Below are positions 49,972 through 62,800 of a stretch of 64,000 bases of DNA, piece by piece. Below the pieces are notes generated by a model. That model ran no database searches, was not told the DNA's origin, and was given only the letters and a program-made list of their open reading frames with translations. Origin of the DNA: Trichoplax adhaerens (Eukaryota > Placozoa > Uniplacotomia > Trichoplacea > Trichoplacidae). Each line of letters begins with the position of its first letter. The first letter of the stretch is position 1. Both the position numbers and the translations under genes were made by a program. Where the stretch lies: contig NW_002060943.1 of the NCBI RefSeq assembly GCF_000150275.1, positions 2,756,462 to 2,820,461 on the forward strand. Reading direction: 5' to 3'.

Positions 49972-52900
49972 TTTTGGGGGAATTCTGTACGGTACCGTAC
50001 TTCAATATATAGCCTAGGGGGAAAAATAGACTTAGCCTCGAATAAAATCTACGGATTATTTGCTAAGTTGTAGCATTAGCCTGATGATAGATTTGATAAC
50101 GAACTCTAGGTTAAATTTTTTATTTAGCTTAAATAATATTTTTAGTACCAATAAAAAAGCATTTTGAAATTTAAACTGCGTCCAACAAACGAACGAAATT
50201 TTAAAAGGCGATATTCTGCTACTAATTTGAAATTACTACAACAGGAGTAGTGGCTATTTCCTCTATAAATTCTGTGAAAAGAAAGTGCACTCAAAGACTT
50301 TCAATATTTGTGGGCGAACATGATAAGATTCGATTCCTAGTTGTAGCCATTTTCCATATAGTATAAATTCTATGATTACGAAATGTAGTGATGATTTTAT
50401 CGCAGCTTTATGGTAGAGAAGTTAACAATTTTAATCCGGCTAACGCAACAAAGTCCTATTCTAATTGTACAGTATAGCTAGAACAGTTATCTACCATTGT
50501 AGGGTTGTATGACTGCAAAAATCTAATTATTTTTCGATACTGATACAGTATGCCCGCTCTCTATCCTCAATAACGACGTCCATAGTCGCATTAAGATCAA
50601 ATCAACTAAAATATACAAGTAAATAATAATCAAGTTACAAATAATGTCATAACGATGCTACTTTCTCTAGCACAAATATTGCAAGAATTATACTTTGATA
50701 AAATGCTTAAAGAAAAGCTTAATTTTAAGCTGTTAAGGAATCGATATTAAATTTATGGACTTTTCAACCAAACGCAATTAAGAGCATGAATAGTATATTA
50801 TGTTTAGGTAATTATTTTCTATTCTATTCCGACTACTATATTCAAAGCAAATCTAGGATTTTCTGTTGCAATTTGCTGTTGCTAATTTCAGACTTCGAAT
50901 GCATACGGCAACGTATCAATACTATATTATGGATGATCTATTTAAACATGGATCATTTAAGTGGCTCATGCTTCCGATTAGTACAACAAGTGTTCTTAGC
51001 AAATACGAATGCATTTCTCTAGAGGAACTGGTTCATCTAGTTGTTAGCAGATTTAGCTTTGAAGATTTGCAAAAAAAATAAAGTTTTCCTCTAGATATTT
51101 ACTAGCTTTGTGTCTAGATTATTTTTGACTTGAAATTAAAATCGCACGGCAGCAGTACGGAACTACAACTTTGATATTGCTGGCTGTCTATTTTCAATAA
51201 ATATGTGCAGTATAATGTTAGGGTAGAAAATGTCGACCTACGATTCAAACTTTCCGCTTGCACTTGATTTGCTAGAAATAGTAGATTGACATGAATGTTG
51301 GCAGAGTCATTGCAATATAAACGTGTTTTTGAAAATGCTTACCACTCTTGTATTAATACAATTGTAATAGCATTAATACTGAATATTGATGGCGATCTTA
51401 ACAGCTATAGAAATCAAATCTTGTTGGTTTGTTTTGGGCTGTATTTCAGGAAAGTGAGATATCGCTTATTCGCTACTGAATAGCAGTAGAATGAAATATG
51501 ACTCGTAGACAAGTACAGTAAATTATATTAATTTCTAGTCATCCGTAATGGATGCATCCAGTAGTACGGTAATTTATAAACTTAACAGTAGAGCAAATGT
51601 ATAATTAGACCACCGTAACTTTCAGTACGCGGCTCTTTTTAATACAAATAGTAAAAATCTGAATACCGAATATCTTTTGTTTATAAATATACCTATAAAT
51701 TAAGAATAAATTATCTGAAGTATTTCAATAATCTATTAGTATTAGGTCGACCGCACCTATATCATGCGGTTGTTCAAAGTTCAAAATAGTGTAATGCATG
51801 ACTAACTTGCGTCGTAATGTTGACTACAGTTACGTCTTTCCTTAAAATGTATATAATCATGCCTGTAACAACATTCGCTTAATTTCCTAAGTGATGCAAT
51901 TTTTTCTACTAAATCAACAATAACATTGGGTAATAGACACAGAGAAGAGCTCTTTGGCCATTTTAAAAAAATGCGACCGAGTCATGTCTACGCATACTAT
52001 GTTTACTCATTGGTGGGCTTGATGGCTATTTCATTGCTTGCTTTTATTTTAGTGAAAGTACTTTATACATGTTACACGTGTAGTAAATGTTATGTTTTAG
52101 TTGGGTCCTTGCTTCAGATCAGGTGTAAATTATACAGAAAGGTAATGCTTAGCAGACAGATGAATCGTTAAATATTTTTTGCTTATTGCACTTTTAACAG
52201 TTATTAATACTTCACAGCGAGCTTGTGGAGCTTGATGACTATTTAATGGTTTCCTTTTATTTTAGTGAAATTAATTTAAACGTTTATCCCGTAGTTTGCT
52301 TTAATCCATTACAGATAGCTAGCAACAAGTCTATATAGATATAAAATATAAGTTTAGATCAGGTCGTTCGATAACAATGGCTACCTATACTCGTACACTG
52401 CCCATTCCTACTAATCCTTGCTATGCTACAAAAGGTGCAACATTATAGTTGTTCAAAATCTATTTCCCTTTATATTGGATATAATTTTAACATCTACAGT
52501 AATATTATAAAGCAATAGAAATAATTCTACCTCTACTTCATTTATGATGTATGCTCTATTCCCTATTTTTTACCGGTACTTTAACTGTATACTAAACAGA
52601 GTATACTCAGTTCTGTACTGCTGCAGATTTATTTCAATATCAGTACATACAGTACTATGCCCTAAAATGGCCATTTATAAGCAAATGATAAAGAAACCAA
52701 TTACTGTGTAATGCTCGAGCTAGCTAATATTCGTTGAAGAAATGAAACATAAGCTCAGCCACTACATAGACAGTACTGTAGCATAGTGCATATTCTGCAC
52801 TATACTAGGGATGTTCATTGTATTTGTTATGGTTGTACTGTTGTTGCATTTGAAAGCACCTTTTCGTAGTATAAAAAACATGATATATTTCTTTACGACA

Positions 52901-53786
52901 GTGCTAACTTTGCTTATAAATTGTTGTATGTAAGGTTTTTCTTCAGTTTCATAGGTACAAGTATAATTGAATAATATTTGTTGTTAAAAATAACATTAGT
53001 CGGAATAAATGCAGACTTTAAATATATTACAATACTTATAGATCAATTTAAGCCTCTTCAGTTACATTATACAGTATACTCTGTTGCCTTTACGAATACG
53101 CTTAGACCTTCTCTTCTATCGTATTGGTGCATTAAAAAATGTAAAATTCGTGCTGGTGTATTTCAAGTTCAGAGTGTGTTGCAGATGTAATGCAAAATTA
53201 AAAATTTCACCAAATAGCATACAAGTTAATAACATAGAACATCAAGCTAACTTGTGTGCCTGAATTTAAAGAGGTACTGCAGCTGCTATTACTGGATGAT
53301 TAGCTGTAAGTGAGACAAAAATTGTAATACGTGTAATAGCGGATTGCAACCATAGCATAGATATACCTCAACCTTAGAAGTGACTACGATGCAATAAAAT
53401 CCAATTATCGTATCATAAATTATTTCGTACAGTCAATTATGACTCCATATCATTACCGAATGATAGGGTAATTGCTGGGATAGTTCAAGTTGCCGAATAG
53501 CAGTTCTTTTTAGTCTTTACATCAGTTTTACAAATGAACTGTGGCTGGATATCGAGAACGATCACTAACTAATAACGAAGCATGACGATAAAACAAATTG
53601 ATTATTAAAAGAGTTAATTTTTATTTTTAGAATTCTGTTGTTCATAAAAGCAATGAAAGAGAGTAAGGTTGTAAAGTAATTACTCCACTCAGCGCGTATA
53701 ATTGAAATATGTTAATTCAGTATAGCAAAACTATTAGCAATAAAACTGAAAGCCTAAGGCTTTATGTATGATTAATAACAATATAG
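49972..53786. other. Spacer between the FAX-like pair and K4
   Basis: 3.8 kb with no supported gene. Two overlapping plus-strand frames (50786-51022 and 50866-51081) and one with a membrane-like stretch (51926-52171) lack family features or conserved starts. Confidence 0.4.
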
Positions 53787-55814
53787 TTATTTAGTGAGAA
53801 GTTCATCCCAGTCACTCCAAAATTCCGCCTTAAGCCGATCAGTATATTCAACTAAATTTGGAAACTTATCACGGAGCATGATGTTTGGCCAGCTTTGTGG
53901 ATTCAGTCCATAGACAATATTCGCTAGGTAACCGAATAAAGCACAATCATACGAAGTAGGCCTATCACCAAGTATATAATGCTTGTCTCCAAGTATTGTC
54001 GAAATTGCCTGTAGATCTCCTTCAGTGATATGTCTAATCTCTTCATCAGAATGCTTATCCATTCCATGACTTTTCAGATTTTTACCTAATCGACTCTTGA
54101 AACTCCATAGAAATAGATTTCTCACTATCCAGGATATAGATTTGGCGGTCGAAAAAAACCACTCGCTATCTTCAAAGATTCTGTTACGAGCCACTGTAAT
54201 GCTAATATATAATTTGATTTAAAATATCAGTTACAGTTTAAAGTGCATTACACCGCAAAAGAACGATTTCTATCAGAAGTCACATGTTGAATGTATAAGT
54301 AATATTAGAATGGACATATGCTATCGAATCGAGCTCTCGTTAACTGGGAAATCGAAAATCTGACGGGACTGTGATAAGTAAATGACCAGCATTAAATATT
54401 GAGATTTAACATTCGTGAAATTATGCTGTCGATGATGTACAATTTTCTATAGCCTTATACTGTACTTCCTTAAGCGAAGAGTACGTTTCTTCAGGGTTTA
54501 TTTCTTTAGACTGTTTCATTGCCATACTCTGACTGTTTAACTGTGTTAATGGATGATTTATTCATAAACAGATATAATTCTGTAGCAAGAAATTAGGCTA
54601 CTCGAAGCTAAGAGTATTAATAGATTGTCCATTCTTTCCCTTACAATATTGTAATTGCGTATGACAGTACCAGATTCCCAGTATTCTAGATATAAATGTG
54701 CATAAAGTTAGTTAAAGTTAATTTGCCATTAATGCTAATTGAGAACAATACAAATCTTTAGTAGGGTTGCTAGTATTAACTTTAGATAATGATACACAAC
54801 CTTTATTTCTTGCGTATCATTATACAGAATGTACTGTGCTACCGTAGTGCAATGATTGCTCGGTTGTACAGTAGATAAAAGGAAGTTACCAGCAATCTGC
54901 TTAGTACACCATCTTGGTAATTTGTAGCAGTGCATCCTATCTACGGGTGAGCAAAGACTGTAAGAGCATGGTATGGCGATTTAAGAGGATATCAGTCCCT
55001 GATACTAGATTGATTGCAAAATTATGACGATAATGTGCAAGACAGTAGTGTCAAAGGGATCTGTACTTGTGCATTAGTTAGGTGTACGGTAGGTGGCACA
55101 AATCCAGAAGTAATTATCTACAGGTATTGCAATAGAGAGAATTTGATTACTTAAAGTCAGTTAATACTAGCAGTTTTCAAGGCAATTAATACAGTATAGT
55201 GTGCTGCATGAAGGCATGTTGAACTCATCCGTTTACCGACAACATCTGCAGGTGTTTAATCACAAATTTGGTTCAGGAAAAGTTTCTTATACTCAAGCAA
55301 TTGCATCCATATTGCCAGATAGTAAAAAATAGTTACAACATAAAACTTGAATAATAAATTAAGCTACTACTTTATCACCATTGATAACTTACTAGACAGT
55401 GTTTTCTTCAAAAGTTTTCTGCACCACTCTGCCAAGAGCTCGTTCTTCCTCACTGAGATGTTCATCTAATGTGATCTTGAAATAGTCTGTTAAATATTCG
55501 ATGATAAATGAAGAGTCCGTATGAGCTTTACCATCGATTTCTATCCAAGGGGCCTTTTGTTTTGGGCCTAACGGTTGATCGTAATCATTTTCGTAAGGTA
55601 TTCCGGTTAATCGAAAAAATGTTAGCAATTTTAAAGCAAAAGGCGAAGGACTAAGAATAGTTGATGTCGATGGGAAATGATGCAATAAGACAACTCCAGG
55701 GTCTACCGTTTTAGCATTCTTTTTAAAAAATTTGATTGCAAGGTAGCCTAGCAGACCTGCAGCAGCAGTTCCAGCTAAGACATACTTCGTGTCAACAGTA
55801 CTTAAAGATGTCAT
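53787..55814 (-). CDS. FAX-like GST-fold protein 1 with N-terminal membrane anchor
   Basis: Two exons, 55393-55814 and 53787-54201, joined in phase 2 (278 aa, TAA). The ATG at 55812-55814 is followed by a hydrophobic segment (YVLAGTAAAGLLGYLAIKFF, about residues 11-30) and a basic KKNAK, a signal anchor. The thioredoxin-like half has VVLLHHFP, SPSPFALKLLTFFRL, APWIEIDGK and SSFIIEYL. The GST C-terminal half has HGMDKHSDEEI, DLQAISTILGDKHY, LGDRPTSYDCALFGYLA and FPNLVEY, ending FWSDWDE. These are signatures of the failed-axon-connections / metaxin-related GST group. In animals such proteins are membrane-associated; the substrate is unknown and classical GST activity should not be assumed. The 1.2-kb intron cuts at the same place as in the downstream paralog. 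The exon 2 acceptor is at 54202-54203, chosen because it alone gives the right phase (VYITVARNRI). Confidence 0.88.
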
Positions 55815-58363
55815 TATGTTTAAATGGATGGCGACTCTGACTATCCAGAAAGGAAGAGTAGTATCGAAAAATGAAAAGTCTTGGCCAGCAGTAATACTAG
55901 ATGATCAGTCTGCAGGATGCAGCTTCGACAGGTTCTACTGACAGTCAAAACGTCAGAAATCCTGCGCAATGCAAGCGTTAAATATAGAGAAGTTCATCCT
56001 GTCCGTTACTAATGTACTTTTACTGAGAGTTGATTTTGACGTAAGATTACAAAAGACGGCGAGGTAATACTCCATTGTTGCAACAGCTCCAAAAATTTAC
56101 ATCACAAATAATACTCGAATGAAATTCTTGAGAGTAGAGGGATTATAATCTCGGCAGCTATTTCAAATAGTGCTAAATTATTGAATGATGAGCGTTTATG
56201 ATTAATAATTATAGTGCAGCCCCAAATTAGATTAAGATCAGTAAAATTATAGGGCATATACAAAAACCAAACTTTGCTGTACAACATCACAAAGTTAATG
56301 CTAATTTTGAGGCTGTTTTATACTATGATTGGTTTTTGTAGATACCCTAAAGTTATATTATGACTTGCACACAGGGCTCCAAACAATGATATTATTTACT
56401 GTGCTTGAGTTGTCTACCCCAATATTTAATTGTGTTCGTCTTTGCCGTTTCAAAGTTTCAATTTTGCCTTCATTTTTGCTTTTGCGATCAATTGAATGCA
56501 TATGAAATAGCTCTAGAACCTACTGTGAAGATCATGACTCCGTACTGTGTAGCACCCAATTGAATTTATCCAATTGTCCTATGTATTGTGGAATAATCGT
56601 TGCGGTATAAATTAATTTAATTAAGTTATCGATTTTTATTACACAACTACAATACTTTAGAGTAAAAGTATGGAAGGCAAGATCAGATAGTGCAAGGATA
56701 TACTGTCGATCGTTTGTATCACTCATATATTCGAAATGTCCGATTGGATGGCGATCTACCGACAAATACTTCCGCAGTTCATCGTGAAGGTTATGTCAGA
56801 TTTATTTAACGAATTTCTGCAAGGATAGGGTTGTTGGGACGAAATTTATCTGAATTCGTCTGGTATAGACACTATACAGTATGTGTCTTGGAGTTTTATT
56901 ACACTGGGAAAAGTAATTTTATAGTCCATAAGACGACATCAGATTTGCGTATTTTAATGGATTTCTACTCAACGTCTTCGTTTGTACGAAATGAGATTTT
57001 CGTTAGTTATGCATTACAGTATAAGCTCTTAACTTATTCTGTTAGACTTGCTGTAGCATATTCACTTAGGCATAAAATTTACAGCAAGTCCGTAGAACTC
57101 TCTTCAGGAGATTTCTAGCGAGTCATCCGTATTACAAAGTAGAAGGGTTCGAAAACCTAACAACTGACAAATAAGTAATTACTTTGTGGTCCATTGAGAA
57201 GATTATATCAGTTTTTAATTTAATTTAAATAAATTTTTGTATTAATGCAATCAATCAAATTAGACTCATCTGAGTTAAGTTGAGATATCGTACAGGACAC
57301 TATATAGTATATGCCTAAACTAAACTGATTATACCCGCAAAACACGTACCATGTAAATACCGGGCTATCACATAAAGAAATCAAGATAAATATTCTTCTA
57401 TTAGTTTATAATTGATTTAATCAGTGATAGATGGGACCTTGCCTTGCTACCGTAGCGGTAGCTGCATACCATAATCATACAGTATAATAATCAATGAGAT
57501 GAGTTCTAATGGCTACTAAACAAATAATGCTATATTATTGAACGGCGTTTTTCGAATTATGAAACTCTAATGATACTCCAATTGTACGTAATCATGCCGC
57601 CTAAGTCAGTACGATGTACTACTTATTTGGTATTAATATTCCAGGAATCAAAGTTGTAGATTTTAAACAGAATCGTACACAGACGTACATATTTAATTCA
57701 TATAGTTGAACTCCTTTGAAAAGCTAAATTATGAACTAGTGTTGAATATATACGTATCATAATGAATATTTATACACAACTTACTACATATGCGCATACA
57801 GCGTATATCTTACAAGATTGCAATGTAGCAATACTTAATCATCTTGCCAAAATATTGTATCTATACTTCTTAGATATTTATAGTAACTGGTAACTGACTA
57901 GCTTCATTTATACCTGTAAGCAAACTAGTCAAACTTAAATTCATATTTTTCTTTTCTTTTGTAATAACGAGATGTTGCAGTATAGTGATATCGGAAGCTT
58001 CAATCGGATTTTTACCAAAGTTGTCTTACAGAGACAAAAGGTCTTAAGGAGGCATGGATCATAGTAAAGTGTGAAACAAGATGGTACAATCTGCAGCTTG
58101 TTGCAATGCACATAGTGCTGTACTTATATATCCATAAATCATGATCTATTCATTATATTAGTTTAAATTTTCGTTTGATGTTTAAAAATTATTAAGCTGT
58201 AGATTGAATGCAAATATCGCTACCATCGCATCATATATTTGGAATATATCATCTAGTATTATGGCTACTATGTCAAGTGCCATTATTGTTTGCATGTGCC
58301 TGTCGAGCGCATATTAATCTGGAATGCTAATCAAAGTGAGTGCTAAAAGAAGGTTGGTTAAAG
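55815..58363. other. Spacer between the two FAX-like genes
   Basis: 2.5 kb between tandem paralogs. A 95-codon plus-strand frame (56831-57118) and two minus-strand frames near 56.1-56.8 kb show no recognisable domains. Nothing else supported. Confidence 0.4.
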
Positions 58364-59504
58364 TTAGTGAACGCATCGCTGCTCCCAATCAGGCCAAAAG
58401 TTGCTCTTTATTCTTTCTACATAACTATTTAAATTCGGTAAATAGTCCTTTACGTATAAAGTTAGCGAGGACTCAGGTGGATTACCGTAAATAATATTAG
58501 AGATGATGCCAAACATGGCTGCATCAATTGTGGATGGTTGATCGCCAAACATATATTTTTTATGCCCGAGCACAGCCGAAACTGCTTTAAGATCTCCAAT
58601 GGCGATTGATTGAATTTCTTCAGTTGAATGTCTGCCTATTCCATGCTTCTTCATGTCTTTGTGCACTTTTCCAGCAAGAACATAACGAAAGATAAGGTAT
58701 AGGTAGCTGGGCAAGTTTGCAGCTTTTAAGGTATGAGAGATGTGAGCTGAATTTTGAAATCGCACGTTAGTAATGCTGGCCCTAAAATTGTGAACGAGTT
58801 CATTTGAAATAACATTCATCAGTGCCGTTTGCGAGTGATATCGCTATTGATATTTTGTGTGTTATGGTAAGTGTCAGTAATTGTTACAGTATCGTACAGT
58901 GATGTTGACAATAAGTTTACATTATAAAAGCTATTCTGTGTCTGTACAGAATACTAATTTTGCTCAATTATTACTGTGTGCGTAGACAGCTACTAGTAGA
59001 ACTTCTTATAATACCAAGTGTACGATCAAGTAAACATAAAAATTGCACACGATAAAGCACGCTCGATTCAAGCTGACATACTAGACCTTACCATCTGGTA
59101 TTTTCCTCCATCATTCTTTTCAATGCATGAGCTTTAGCCCTATCCTCATCGCTAAGATCTTTATCCAAATCTACTTGAAAGAATTCGTTTAAGTGATCCA
59201 TTATAAAATTAGTATCTTCAATTTCCTCTCCATTTAATTCAATCCATGGAATTTTTCCCTTTCTCTTTCCAAATGTCATACTAAAATCATTGCAATATTT
59301 AATCTTTGCCATCCTGAGGTATGTTTCTAATTTCATGACGAAAGGCGAGCAACTGGGCAAGGGTCTGCATGCATTAAATTGATGTAATCTGACCACGTTC
59401 GTAGGTAGCGGTTCCCTCTTTGCTCGATTGTTACCAAAGTAAATTTTTAGTAACAGTACTATAACGACAGCACTAATAATGGCTATAGGAAATAATGATG
59501 ACAT
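58364..59504 (-). CDS. FAX-like GST-fold protein 2 with N-terminal membrane anchor
   Basis: Two exons, 59092-59504 and 58364-58781, joined in phase 2 (276 aa, TGA). The start MSSLFPIAIISAVVIVLLLK is itself a membrane anchor, followed by NNRAKR. The N-terminal half has VVRLHQFN, CSPFVMKLETYLRMAKI, GKIPWIELNGEEI and TNFIMDHL. The C-terminal half has HGIGRHSTEEIQSI, DLKAVSAVLGHKKYMFG, QPSTIDAAMFG and LPNLNSYVERI, ending FWPDWEQ. This is the standard FAX pattern, closer to it than the neighbouring paralog (GIGRHS, KIPWIELNG). The 310-bp intron splits the Trp codon after EENTR. Same strand, exon layout and anchor as the gene at 53787-55814, so a tandem duplicate. Likely a membrane-bound cytosolic-facing protein; the substrate is unknown. 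Confidence 0.9.
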
Positions 59505-59762
59505 GTTTTCGTTCTTGAACTCAACGCCACAGGAATCTAAAAAAGGTTTTAGAACCTATCATAGAAGCGTACATAGACATATATAGTACTGGTGTTATTT
59601 TATACCCAATGAAATTGGGGAGCTCTGCTGCAGTCTAGCTCCAAAAGATGCAGCGGCGTGGTTTGTTTACATTTGCTCGCTTTGTTTTGGTGTCCTTTCT
59701 TGCTCTTGCATAGTATTGTACTGTACAGTGTACTGTACGCCAGAAAAAACGAAAAATAAAAT

Positions 59763-59768
59763 AAAAAA
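59763..59768 (-). terminator. Pol III terminator of the tRNA-Glu gene
   Basis: A run of six T on the minus strand, 9-14 nt past the tRNA 3' end, followed by further T-rich runs. Confidence 0.7.
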
Positions 59769-59776
59769 TAAACTGG

Positions 59777-59848
59777 TTCCCACACCGGGAATCGAACCCG
59801 GGCCGCCTGGGTGAAAGCCAGGAATCCTAACCACTAGACCATATGGGA
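59777..59848 (-). tRNA. tRNA-Glu (anticodon TTC)
   Basis: A 72-nt cloverleaf. The acceptor stem TCCCATA pairs with TGTGGGA, with one T-G wobble, and A is the discriminator base. The A box TGGTCTAGTGG and B box GGTTCGATTCC are intact. The anticodon stem CCTGG/CCAGG encloses CTTTCAC with TTC at 34-36. The T stem is CCGGG/CCCGG. CCA is not encoded. The body closely follows animal tRNA-Glu(TTC) rather than the plant form. No intron. The short plus- and minus-strand frames over this site are not genes. Confidence 0.97.
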
Positions 59849-62800
59849 TAACCACTGAATGTATATGTAAGTTTACATTATTTAAATAAATACAATCAAT
59901 CGTTTTCCAAAATAAAAAAGAAAGAAAAAAAGAAAATAAATCAATAAAAACAGGAATTTTAGGTTGGGGCCTATGGGTACAGTATCACTGCAGAAGCATG
60001 TACTGTACTGTACTGTATTGTATTGCATTGCCAGGGAGTGCCATCTACTGTACACTGTACAGTACAGTAAGGTAAAACTAAAAATTCCCCTAAAGCGGGT
60101 ACAGCGGGTAATGGAGGAAAATAAAATTTTATTGTGGAATAACGGTACAGTACAGTACTGTACTGGTACTGTGTGACTTTACAGTACAGTATGTACTGTA
60201 CTGTACTGTACTGTACAGTTGAAAATTGATAGAACTCCTTAGGCGTTACCCATACAGCATCTACTGTACTGTAGTCTACTGTACTGTACAGTACAGTACT
60301 GTACAGTGCGCTGCGAGGTGAAGATCTCATTCTGGCTGTACAGTACTTAAGTACAGTACAGTACTGTAGCATGATTGAAGACTGTACTGTACGTTGTAGT
60401 AAAAGCGACATTTATACACTGGGATTTGGGCGCTCATGACATAGGCAAGCGTTTAGGCTTGACCGAGATCGCTTCTTTCTAATGATGTTACAGTAATAAT
60501 CTTAAATTATATCTAATACGCGTAAAACTACTTCATCAAATACAGTAGAATTTCAATTTGAAAGACTTTTTCCTGACATTATTTTGTTTAAACACATCGT
60601 ACATCGTAGGTTTTATTAATTAATAAAGCCTGTAGCAGTTAATGTGAATCTAGCTCGCTTGAACTATTGACGTGGTGACGCAACTGGAGAAGAATCCAAC
60701 TTGGTAAAGTTTGTAAACTCTGGAATCGCAGGTACTATGCTGTATACTGTATAGTAAGCCTTGTGCAATGACGCATATACTAGATATATTCATACAATGT
60801 GTTTATAAATGTTAGAGCATAACTCCTGTTTTAACCGACTAAAGGCTGTAATCTCAGTCTTTAAAGTCATGAAATACTACTATATTCATGTGGATAGTAC
60901 TATATACAGTCTTATACTTTCGTAAGCCATTGTATGGAAAGCACTATCAACTCTGTGATGCTCGCTTGATTAGAAGCGATCGATAGAAATAGTTGACCAA
61001 TACGTTATATTATTCTAATTGAAGAAAATGAATTTATCTTTTGCATTATTACAAAGTCATTCTTTGTAGTGCCGAAGCATTAGTTACTACATTTATAAAG
61101 TGCTATACATTAGAATAAATAAAAAGTAAAATGACACCATAAACGTATGATTTAGTGTAGTGTACTGTTTTACAAACTACTAGAAAATACGACGATAATC
61201 ATCAGGAAAGATTCACGAATACGGCGCTGCCGTGCTACTACAGTACTATGAGCGGAGTTATCATCATGTAGTGATATTTGCGTTATGTATAATAGAGTAT
61301 ATGTACTTTATGTAGACATAAGCCGTCTAAGTATTTTAAAGTAATCTTGAAATTTCTTCGTTTTAGTCACATCGTTATCCGTCGATTACTTTGATCTAAA
61401 ATTAAAATTGGCCGAAAGGGGTTAATTTCGATTTAGACAACAGGATGAGTACTAGCGTTCGTAGTAGCGGTACCAACAATCGAGGATTTTCAAATCGTAG
61501 AATAAGGTATGATGATTATTACAAACTAACTAAATTATCTTTGCGGTAGACTATTGTAAAAGTTCTGGAATGAGTTGATTTGAGACTATTCGTATAGCGA
61601 TGAGGAATGATGCAGTCTAAACAGTCTGTACATTGCCTTAATATCTTAAATGTTAGCGATTGAGAGCAATCCATAGATCACTGTAATGCAACACTGCGTT
61701 GTACGGTACACTATGATTCAGCTATTATTGCACGGTTCTGTATCGCCCATGTTATATCATTGCGTCTATTTTGGATTAGTTGCTAAATTGGACGTCTGCT
61801 GAAGTATTGTGAATGCAATGCAGTAACTTAGTGCTGGTACTAGTTACTGTTATACTGTCCTGTATTATGATTATACGCGTATGGATTGGATCCACTGACA
61901 AGAAGGGCAGATTGGATACTTGCTTGATTCAGTACTTCATTACTTTATATTATACAATCCACATTACATTACTTAATAAGTCCATTATTGTAGCAGGATC
62001 GAACGTTGTGTTCTGCCACATGAAATGGGTCAATGATCCGTTTATACTATTAAGCGTGGTTAAAAATACTGGAAGGACAGAATAAATAATCAAAGAAGTG
62101 ATTTTATTATCAGTTTCTTAAATTTCATCGTCTCGCACAGCAGTATTCCTACGCGTATACTTTCCCGCAAGGCACATTCAACGCAATGTGTGCCGCCAGT
62201 TTACAGTTCCATTTTTGGACAATATTTAGATTGGGACGACATTGGTCCGCAAATGATATCTACGGTAGTTATTCACTAATACAGTATAGCCCAATGGTGA
62301 GTAAATGATGATTTTGTACGAAAGTAATTGGTAGTCCAATCTCTTTTTGCTTCCCTGTGCTTTAGCCAACAGCATTTTTAACAGTACGGTTCCATTGACA
62401 GTCCAGTAATGTTACGGGTACTTTGCCAAGGGATTTCTTCTCATCATTTCCTCATTTCAAGTCAATGGCTAATGCTCTCAGTAGTGTCATGCTATACTGT
62501 ATGCTGGTAGGGCGTAATGACGTTGCAGACTACATACCGTATACCAAGTTAGCAACTACGTTTCCAGTATCTCGCTGCTCGTGTAGTTTGACTTCCCGTC
62601 TGTACGTCCGCGTCCCTTGCGGTTCTCGTTGTGGGTTTTCGCGCAGCAATGGTGCCTGTGGACTCCTTTTACAGTATTAAATTACAGTAGTGTTGTATTT
62701 GGAATCGCTGGGCCATCCTCTAACTACAGTAAATACTGCAGTTTTCTTTGGCAAATTATGATGAAACAATTTTCTTACAGTAGTCGCTGTCTTCAAAACT

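Noticed and set aside
50866-51081. 71-codon plus-strand frame overlapping another at 50786-51022
   Set aside because: Two overlapping frames, neither with recognisable features.
56831-57118. 95-codon plus-strand frame between the FAX-like genes
   Set aside because: No domain, no homolog in the window and no initiation or splice evidence.
59971-60411. 146-codon minus-strand and 70-codon plus-strand frames
   Set aside because: Composed of TACTG/CAGTA repeats translated as YCT/TVQ runs. The repeat has no stop in these frames.
62423-62680. 85-codon plus-strand frame with Cys/Ser/Arg-rich end
   Set aside because: No family features. The composition follows a local GC-richer patch.
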